From Thermoprotei archaeon (GTDB lineage Archaea; Thermoproteota; Thermoprotei; QMSL01; B3-G16), in contig JAGGUS010000048.1 of NCBI GenBank assembly GCA_021158375.1, positions 1-7,369 on the forward strand: 7,369 bases of DNA. The letters are read 5' to 3'. A program made the position numbers and the translations under genes. This document shows, one piece after another, positions 1 to 4,699 of the stretch. The notes under the pieces are model-generated. The model did no database searches, was not told the origin of the DNA, and worked only from the letters and a program-made list of their open reading frames with translations. The stretch's first letter is position 1, and every line of letters begins with the position of its first letter.

Positions 1-30
1 GCATCAGTGAAGAAGTAATATGTTTAGTCG

Positions 31-378
31 GCCGAATGGTAGCGGGAGGCCCGGGGGGCTAGCCCTCCCCTGCCCCGACATCAGGTCGGGGCCCGCAAAA
101 GGGCTAACGGCGGGGGCCGCAACTCCCGAGGAAGGTAGTCCGAAACGTGTAGGGGCCGTCTCTCTGCTGATGATCCCCCGTCCCATGGGGTCGCCGTAGG
201 CCGATAGGTCTTCCGGAAGGAAGGCCGAATCGGCCTCACCGGCCGAACCGGGTTAGGCCCGGAAGGGAGCAGCCCTAAGGCCGGGCGGTGGCGTTCATGG
301 GGGTGCGGGGAGGAAGTTAGAGAGGCGGTATCCCTACACGTGTAGGCTACCGACCTCGGGGGGTAGCCGCTACCCGGC
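31..378 (+). ncRNA. ffs: Signal recognition particle RNA (archaeal 7S/SRP RNA)
   Basis: RNA scaffold of the signal recognition particle, which with SRP54 and SRP19 targets secretory and membrane proteins to the translocon. The helix 8 hairpin at about 247-284 carries the family signature: CCC-GGAA-GGG at 258-267 followed by AGCAGCCC. Helix 6 is a second hairpin with a GGAA tetraloop (215-218) on an 8-bp stem 207-214/219-226, extended by 199-205/229-235. Helix 5 can be traced through CCCGAGG 125-131 with 354-360, GGTAGTC 134-140 with 345-351, and a perfect 10-bp pairing of 145-154 with 332-341. The 5' domain has a CCCCGAC hairpin at 73-91. The ends pair as archaeal helix 1: 38-45 with 367-374, then GCCG 31-34 with CGGC 375-378. 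Boundaries come from this pairing, so they are good to about 10 nt. The region is strongly GC-rich against an AT-rich background, as expected for a structural RNA of a thermophile. Confidence 0.95.
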
Positions 379-383
379 AGACC

Positions 384-1181
384 TCATGTAGAGCTGATTA
401 ATTTGATTACTCTACATTCATTACATAGTTTATTTAAAGATGGTCTGCCACAGCTCTCGCATATTACTATCTCCTCAGATTTTAGTTCCATTATTCTCTC
501 TACGTTACTTAAATATCCGTAAATAATGCCTGGTGATCTCTCCTCTAATTTATTGATCCATTGTACAATATCCTCTTCAATGGGTAGTTCTAGTTCCTCA
601 TAAATATCCCCTTTAATGCTTAAAAACTTACGTATATCTTCATTTGATACATTTATCATAGGCAATGTAATTCTAGCTAAGGCGTTTATCTTCACTTTTA
701 ATGGCATGTCCAGGAGTGGCGTATGTCCATATATTACTTTCTCAAATGCAAGATATGCTTCGATATCTGCTGTTAACGGTAATGCTATCTTATTTGCTTC
801 TACTTCCCTTGCAAGTCTTTGTAGCTCACTGAGTAACGCTGCCAGGCTCAAATTGCCTCTAGGAACATTATATTTGTTGGCCTCCTCAGCAATCTTAGCT
901 ACTCTTGAGAATACTTCCTCTGAAATCCTAATTATTCTAATGTTCTGCTGATGTTCTTTAACATTAAAACTAATTATCTCTGGAACAAGTATAGTAAGTT
1001 TTGATCTAGGGAATTCTCTCTCTATTCTTGCTAGATATTCTGCTAGTACTATGCCCTCTGGTAATGGATATGCACATAGCATTATATGGTCTATTGGGGT
1101 ATACATATGGAATTTAGAGATGGCTCTCCTAATTTTACGCTCTATTTTCTTAACTATGTCGTCTTCTTCTCTCATTATCAT
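384..1181 (-). CDS. Divergent PP-loop (Ncs6/TtcA-fold) protein, apparently catalytically degenerate
   Basis: A 265-residue protein, counted from the ATG at 1181. The overall pattern is that of the Ncs6/CTU1-TtcA family of tRNA 2-thiolation ATPases: a basic N-terminal helix, then a Rossmann-like strand/loop/helix at about 32-55, an 'REVEANKIA' segment at 125-133 where the family has its 'GADKVATGHN' strand, a 'LEERSPG' segment near 212-218 like the family's 'LE..-PG', and a C-terminal zinc knuckle CxxC-x8-CxxC (C241, C244, C253, C256). The catalytic parts are missing. The SGGxDS pyrophosphate loop reads YPLPEG (38-43), the catalytic CxxC region reads NLSLAALL (110-117), GHNxDD reads LPLTAD, and the N-terminal zinc knuckle is absent. 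I infer a pseudoenzyme, perhaps a partner of a true Ncs6. An upstream TTG at 1193 is in frame, but a TATA box at 1201-1209 predicts transcription starting near 1175-1181, so a leaderless ATG at 1181 (or 1175) fits better. The stop lies 5 nt from the SRP RNA end. Family assignment is by eye. Confidence 0.75.
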   Translation of the reverse strand: MIMREEDDIVKKIERKIRRAISKFHMYTPIDHIMLCAYPLPEGIVLAEYLARIEREFPRSKLTILVPEIISFNVKEHQQNIRIIRISEEVFSRVAKIAEEANKYNVPRGNLSLAALLSELQRLAREVEANKIALPLTADIEAYLAFEKVIYGHTPLLDMPLKVKINALARITLPMINVSNEDIRKFLSIKGDIYEELELPIEEDIVQWINKLEERSPGIIYGYLSNVERIMELKSEEIVICESCGRPSLNKLCNECRVIKLISST

Positions 1182-1200
1182 TAAACTTTTCAATTAGTTA

Positions 1201-1209
1201 CATATAAAG
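1201..1209 (-). promoter_or_regulatory. TATA box for the leftward PP-loop-like gene
   Basis: On the minus strand this reads CTTTATATG, close to the archaeal TATA consensus. Its centre lies about 24-30 nt before the two candidate ATG codons at 1181 and 1175, so the transcript is probably leaderless and the upstream TTG at 1193 is unlikely to be transcribed. Inferred from spacing only. Confidence 0.5.
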
Positions 1210-1219
1210 TTAGAGTGAG

Positions 1220-1936
1220 ATGTGCGCCAAGAAGCCTATTAAACGAAGTGAGATATTTACCGTAGTGTATGGTGAAGAGCGTTGGAAGTTGCTTAACGAA
1301 CTGAGGCGGAAGGCGATCTCAATAATGTCTATTCTTGAAAGGGAGCAAATTCCTTGTATAGTTCATGGTAGTGTTGCACGAGGTGATGTTAATCCTAATA
1401 GCGATATAGACATCTTCATCCCAATAATTTTACCTCCTTATAAAGTAGAGCTTGCTTTAGAACGGCATGGTCTAGAGCCTATAAAGAAAGAAATAGTACA
1501 GGCTACCCCTTGGCATGTAATAAAAGCTCATATATACTTAGATGAACGTACTGTAGTGACATTCCCGCTTACTCGTATGACAAGGATAGAACGTGAATTC
1601 TACAAGTTCGGTGGAGAGCTCACTCTTAGCGAGTTAATAAAAGGAAAAAGAGTCCCTGGTGTTGATAAACGGCTAATGCTAATATACCCTAAGCCATATG
1701 GTCATGATGAGTATTCCATCATAGGAATAGAGGACGAAGTAGCTCGAATATTGAATGTATCTGTAGATATCGTGAAGGAAAGAGAGTACGTCTTGTTAAG
1801 ACGGGATGAGATAGGCAGGACTGGAGTTTTTATAAAACGTGAACTAGCTCCCGATGAACCCTTTGAAAGCGTCCTGAAAGAGTTATCTAAGAAACACGTC
1901 TTAGTACGTAAGAAGCTTCAAGAGCTTGGCTTTTAA
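1220..1936 (+). CDS. Archaeal minimal nucleotidyltransferase (Pol beta superfamily)
   Basis: A 238-residue soluble protein with the Pol beta-type nucleotidyltransferase signature: HGSVARG at 49-55 followed by SDIDIFIP at 61-68, giving the GS...DxD pattern with metal ligands D62 and D64. A third carboxylate may be D108 or E109 in the strand IYLDERTVVTF (105-115), but this is uncertain. The rest (about 130-238) is a basic C-terminal region with no family signature I recognise. It resembles the conserved archaeal predicted nucleotidyltransferases of the COG1665 kind, whose substrate I do not know to be established. It is not a CCA-adding enzyme, being far too short and lacking the extra domains. 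The ATG at 1220 is preceded by GAGTGAG, too close to be a good Shine-Dalgarno site. The gene is divergent from the PP-loop-like gene, 38 bp from that gene's ATG, and convergent with Pelota, so it appears to be its own transcription unit. Confidence 0.85.
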   Translation: MCAKKPIKRSEIFTVVYGEERWKLLNELRRKAISIMSILEREQIPCIVHGSVARGDVNPNSDIDIFIPIILPPYKVELALERHGLEPIKKEIVQATPWHVIKAHIYLDERTVVTFPLTRMTRIEREFYKFGGELTLSELIKGKRVPGVDKRLMLIYPKPYGHDEYSIIGIEDEVARILNVSVDIVKEREYVLLRRDEIGRTGVFIKRELAPDEPFESVLKELSKKHVLVRKKLQELGF

Positions 1937-1940
1937 ACGA

Positions 1941-1960
1941 GATAATTCATTATAATTCAT
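1941..1960. repeat. Tandem 10-bp repeat between convergent gene ends
   Basis: GATAATTCAT is followed at once by TATAATTCAT (9 of 10 bases identical). It spans most of the gap between the nucleotidyltransferase stop (1934-1936) and the Pelota stop (1957-1959). It is AT-rich and may matter for termination, but two copies are too few to infer a role. Confidence 0.4.
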
Positions 1961-3042
1961 TCTTTGGAAAAGAAGTGTCCTATTGGGAATCTAAGCTTAG
2001 CAGCTATTCCGCCTAAGCTCTGAAGTGTCTGGAATAATTCAAAATCTCTCCCCATAATTAACACTCTGCCTCCACTTCTCTCAATTGCATCTACTAACTC
2101 CACTATTTCTGCATATTTTGTTGGATCTCGAAATAATCCCTCCGATACTACTAATGTCTCTATAGCTCCTATTTTTGCTGCCATTTTCACATCATCAAGA
2201 CCATAGGCTACTCTGTTATCGCCTTTGCTCAACCTTCTAAGTACTTCTTCTATTACTTTCTGAGCTTCAATAGCTTCGAAATATCCTAACACTTTTTGTT
2301 CCACGCCCCTACGTAGAACTTCATAGACTCCGCTTATGCTACTAGAAGTGGCATCCTCAATTATTACTTTCATTGTAGGGCAGTGACTTCTCAGCATTCT
2401 TTCTAATTCCTTTTTTGCGAGACCTGGACCGGCTATCACTAATGCTTCGACTTTCTCTCTATTGTAAATTTTTTCAACGATGTTCATGACTTCATTAAGG
2501 AATTTAGCTATATATTTTCTTCTCTTAGAATGCTCTATACTTTTTCCAGGTATGTTACGATCTATTGTCATTAATTCATGAACACCTGTTGAGCTAAGAA
2601 CGGCAATCGTAGCCTCTCCATAATCTATTGCGACTATCAATATTTTCCTCTTTTTCTCCTTGCTTGCACGCTCTAATCTTCTTAGCTCAAATTGAGTGAT
2701 TTCTTCTTTAGCAATAGTTACCTCAAAGCCGGGTCTAAGTATTAATGAATGATATTTTCCCTCTACATGTAGCCACTCTGGGGCCTCTATTATCCTGCCT
2801 TTAACTTTAAGCCCTCCTCTGAACGTATCTATTTCTGTACTCTCCGCTTCTATAGTTATCATAACGCGCACTCTCTCGCCTCTTACTTTTCTCTCTCCCG
2901 CCTCAAACTTCATCTGTCTTAATGTCCATGATGTAACTTTATCTCCAGGTCTTATGAGCAAGCTGAGTAGGTATACGTCATCGAAATCCTCAGGAACTAA
3001 TGTTATGATATTTTTCTTTAGGTCAAGCTTTATTATTTTCAT
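1957..3042 (-). CDS. pelA: Pelota (Dom34) mRNA surveillance / ribosome rescue factor
   Basis: A 361-residue homologue of archaeal Pelota, the eRF1-like factor that with aEF1A and ABCE1 splits ribosomes stalled on defective mRNA. The three family domains appear in order: an Sm-like N-terminal domain (about 1-127, from MKIIKLDLKK through 'GGLKVKGRIIEAPEWLHVEGKYHSL'-type sequence), a central eRF1_2-like domain (about 134-250, with AIDYGEA at 138-144 and the characteristic AGPGLAKKEL at 204-213), and an eRF1_3 domain (about 251-361, with AYGLDDV at 279-285 and GGIAAKLRFPIG at 344-355). The GGQ peptide-release motif of eRF1 is absent, as expected for Pelota, and length is normal. An in-frame GTG exists at 3051, but it lies inside the Shine-Dalgarno sequence. 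The ATG at 3042 has AGGTG six bases upstream and gives the family-typical MKII start. The gene is divergent from the acetyltransferase and convergent with the nucleotidyltransferase. Confidence 0.96.
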   Translation of the reverse strand: MKIIKLDLKKNIITLVPEDFDDVYLLSLLIRPGDKVTSWTLRQMKFEAGERKVRGERVRVMITIEAESTEIDTFRGGLKVKGRIIEAPEWLHVEGKYHSLILRPGFEVTIAKEEITQFELRRLERASKEKKRKILIVAIDYGEATIAVLSSTGVHELMTIDRNIPGKSIEHSKRRKYIAKFLNEVMNIVEKIYNREKVEALVIAGPGLAKKELERMLRSHCPTMKVIIEDATSSSISGVYEVLRRGVEQKVLGYFEAIEAQKVIEEVLRRLSKGDNRVAYGLDDVKMAAKIGAIETLVVSEGLFRDPTKYAEIVELVDAIERSGGRVLIMGRDFELFQTLQSLGGIAAKLRFPIGHFFSKE

Positions 3043-3048
3043 TGCTAA

Positions 3049-3053
3049 CACCT
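3049..3053 (-). promoter_or_regulatory. Ribosome binding site deciding the Pelota start
   Basis: AGGTG on the minus strand lies 6 nt before the ATG at 3042. It contains the competing GTG (3051-3049), which argues against translation starting there. Confidence 0.7.
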
Positions 3054-3069
3054 AATCTTGAGTGAAATA

Positions 3070-3077
3070 ACATAAAG
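3070..3077 (+). promoter_or_regulatory. Possible TATA-like element for the acetyltransferase operon
   Basis: ACATAAAG lies about 31 bases before the ATG at 3105 and would place transcription start near 3101-3104, giving a nearly leaderless mRNA. The match to TATA consensus is only moderate. Confidence 0.3.
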
Positions 3078-3082
3078 AGTAT

Positions 3083-3091
3083 GATATATAT
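3083..3091 (-). promoter_or_regulatory. TATA box for Pelota
   Basis: The minus-strand sequence ATATATATC is centred about 27 nt before position 3060. That would give a short leader of about 18 nt holding the AGGTG ribosome binding site. The site overlaps the most upstream possible start codons of the divergent acetyltransferase gene (3081, 3090), which argues that its true start is further in. Position-based inference. Confidence 0.5.
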
Positions 3092-3104
3092 GCTAGGTTG
3101 GCGT

Positions 3105-3581
3105 ATGAAGAGGAAAACTGTAACTACACGAAAAGGCTTTAGGATACTATTAAGGAAGGTCTCTTTGTCAGACATCCCTCAAATATATAACATAGAATCC
3201 GTCTCATTTAAGGATCCATATCCTCCCTCTCTTTTAGAGACACTTGCTACTTTAAATAAAGACACATTTATAGTAGCCGAGTATAATAAAAAGATCGTAG
3301 GATATGTTATAGGCGTTCTAAGATGGGACGTAATTGGCCATATAATAAATATAGCCATACATCCCGATTTTAGGAGAAAGGGGATTGGCGAAGTATTAAT
3401 GAGAGAAGTAATGGCTGCTTTAAAGAAAAAAGGCGCTACTATGTTTAGATTGGAGGTTAGGGTTTCAAATATACCCGCTCAATGTCTATATGAAAGGTTA
3501 GGGTTTCAAAAAGTTGGAATAATCTCCAATTACTATAGCGATGGTGAAGCTTGCTATGTCATGGTCAAGAGAGATCCATAA
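3105..3581 (+). CDS. RimI/ArdI-type protein N-terminal acetyltransferase (GNAT)
   Basis: A 158-residue GNAT acetyltransferase that by family would transfer acetyl from acetyl-CoA to the N-terminal amino group of ribosomal and other cytosolic proteins. Visible features are the N-terminal strand FRILLRKV (12-19), substrate-side SFKDPYPP (34-41), the strand INIAIHPDFR (81-90) leading into the acetyl-CoA pyrophosphate loop RRKGIG (90-95), the signature LEVRVSN (116-122), LYERLGF (128-134) with the conserved tyrosine Y129, and YYSDGEACYVM near the end (143-153). This matches the Sulfolobus ArdI/RimI family. In-frame ATGs also occur at 3081 and 3090, but they overlap a TATA-like ATATATAT stretch that probably serves Pelota. 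The ATG at 3105 follows AGGTTGGCGT, a weak Shine-Dalgarno, and gives a family-like length. The start stays uncertain by 24 nt. The 3' end overlaps the radical SAM gene. Confidence 0.92.
   Translation: MKRKTVTTRKGFRILLRKVSLSDIPQIYNIESVSFKDPYPPSLLETLATLNKDTFIVAEYNKKIVGYVIGVLRWDVIGHIINIAIHPDFRRKGIGEVLMREVMAALKKKGATMFRLEVRVSNIPAQCLYERLGFQKVGIISNYYSDGEACYVMVKRDP
3454..3510 (+). repeat. Exact 16-bp direct repeat inside the acetyltransferase gene
   Basis: AGGTTAGGGTTTCAAA occurs at 3454-3469 and again at 3495-3510. The 41-bp offset is not a multiple of three, so the copies are read in different frames, as E-V-R-V-S-N and R-L-G-F-Q. Both peptides belong to conserved GNAT motifs. Confidence 0.85.
3543..3547 (+). 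promoter_or_regulatory. Ribosome binding site deciding the radical SAM start
   Basis: GGTGA lies 8 nt before the ATG at 3556, whereas the ATG at 3541 has no Shine-Dalgarno match upstream. The site sits within the end of the acetyltransferase coding sequence, suggesting translational coupling. Confidence 0.55.
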
Positions 3582-4659
3582 GTTACCATTAGGCACTAGG
3601 TATATAGGTCTATTACCTAAGGGATGTACGCTATGTCACGAAGGATTGAAGCTAGTGCTTTTCATAACTGGACTATGTAACAGACGTTGCTGGTATTGCC
3701 CTATAAGTGATCTAAGGCGCGGGAAAGATGTAATCTATGCAAATGAAGTTCGCATAAACGATATTCGCGATATAATTCCTCATATAAACTTAATGGAGGC
3801 TAAAGGAACTGGAATCACAGGAGGCGAACCATTACTTGTATTTGATAGAGTAATTAAGGTAATAGAGTTGCTTAAAGCCGAATTTGGTGAGGAGCATCAT
3901 ATTCATTTGTATACAAATGGAGAACTGTTGTCACTAAATCACGCTTGTGCCTTAAAAGAGTGTGGTCTAGATGAACTCCGTATTCACATAACAAGTGAAC
4001 TCAGCTGGAAAGGCATAAAGAATGCCATTAATGCAGGTCTTAATGTTGGAATAGAGATCCCGGTAATTCCTAATAACGGCTTAAATTACTATACTAATAT
4101 CATACGTCGTGCTGAGTCAATGGGTGTTCGTTTTATTAATCTTAATGAGCTTGAGTTATCTGAAAGCAACTATATGGCATTAAGAATTCGTGGCCTTACT
4201 CCGAGAGATGATATTCCTTATGCAGTTAAGGGAAGTGAAGAACTTGCTCTTTCTATACTCGAATGGGCTTCTAGAAATGTACATAATATAAACTTGCATT
4301 ATTGTCCCGCTAGAGTTAAGGACGCCATACAACTCAAGTTTAGATTAAAGCGCGTATCATGTAAAGTAGCTAAAACTCACGAAGTAGTTGATGACGATGG
4401 CTTAATAGTTAAAGGGATATTAGAGTCCAACATCAATTTGCAAACTTTAAAAGGAGTGCTCTCCAGAACTATAGGTGAGAGAAACGTTTTTGTACGTAAT
4501 GGAAAGACTATAGAATTTAACGTAAACTATCTAGATAAGGTAATAGACTTGCTCAATAGCTTCCCTACGATTCTGAGAAACACTCGAGTATACATCATTC
4601 GTGTGCACCCCATTACACATATGATATTTGAGAAAATCCCAGTTACCGTAAAGAGATAG
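3556..4659 (+). CDS. Uncharacterised archaeal radical SAM protein (PFL-activase-like, COG2108 type)
   Basis: A 367-residue radical SAM protein. The [4Fe-4S]/SAM motif CNRRCWYC gives CxxxCxxC with C41, C45 and C48. It is followed by the SAM-binding GGEP at 89-92 and a TIM-barrel-like succession of strands, such as HIHLYTNG (115-122), LRIHI (141-145) and GIEIPVIPN (165-173). Upstream is a short PKGCTLCHEG segment (21-30) with an extra CxxC (C24, C27), and downstream LHYCPARVKDAIQLK (247-261) with C250 and later C269. This layout recalls the archaeal family related to pyruvate formate-lyase activating enzyme, whose reaction is unknown to me. About 100 residues after the barrel have no signature I recognise. 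An in-frame ATG at 3541 exists, but the ATG at 3556 has a GGTGA site. The gene overlaps the acetyltransferase gene by 26 nt and precedes polB by 40 nt. I make no claim about its substrate. Confidence 0.88.
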   Translation: MSWSREIHKLPLGTRYIGLLPKGCTLCHEGLKLVLFITGLCNRRCWYCPISDLRRGKDVIYANEVRINDIRDIIPHINLMEAKGTGITGGEPLLVFDRVIKVIELLKAEFGEEHHIHLYTNGELLSLNHACALKECGLDELRIHITSELSWKGIKNAINAGLNVGIEIPVIPNNGLNYYTNIIRRAESMGVRFINLNELELSESNYMALRIRGLTPRDDIPYAVKGSEELALSILEWASRNVHNINLHYCPARVKDAIQLKFRLKRVSCKVAKTHEVVDDDGLIVKGILESNINLQTLKGVLSRTIGERNVFVRNGKTIEFNVNYLDKVIDLLNSFPTILRNTRVYIIRVHPITHMIFEKIPVTVKR

Positions 4660-4661
4660 TG

Positions 4662-4669
4662 TTTATTTT
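4662..4669 (+). promoter_or_regulatory. Possible TATA box for polB
   Basis: TTTATTTT lies in the 40-bp gap between the radical SAM stop and the polB ATG. Standard spacing predicts transcription start near 4692, leaving a leader of only about 8 nt. There is no Shine-Dalgarno before polB, which fits a near-leaderless message. Read-through from the upstream genes is equally possible. Confidence 0.35.
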
Positions 4670-4699
4670 CTAGATCTTCCAGAAATAATATGAAGAATC

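Noticed and set aside
14..26. AATATGTTTA as a TATA box for the SRP RNA
   Set aside because: Normal spacing would put the transcription start near 42-46, inside the 5' strand of the terminal helix (38-45). The real promoter may lie partly outside the window.
4..186. 60-codon open frame on the minus strand at the left edge
   Set aside because: It lies across the SRP RNA, whose paired structure explains the sequence. The low-complexity proline/glycine composition reflects the GC-rich RNA gene.
616..951. 111-codon open frame on the plus strand
   Set aside because: It is antisense to the PP-loop-like gene. It has no recognisable motif, and the opposite strand carries the family features.
1957..3042. 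eRF1 release factor instead of Pelota
   Set aside because: No GGQ or NIKS motif, and the N-terminal domain is the Sm-like Pelota type.
3454..3510. TTAGGG-containing repeats as a telomere-like or CRISPR-like array
   Set aside because: There are only two copies, both inside a conserved coding region, with no regular array or spacer series.
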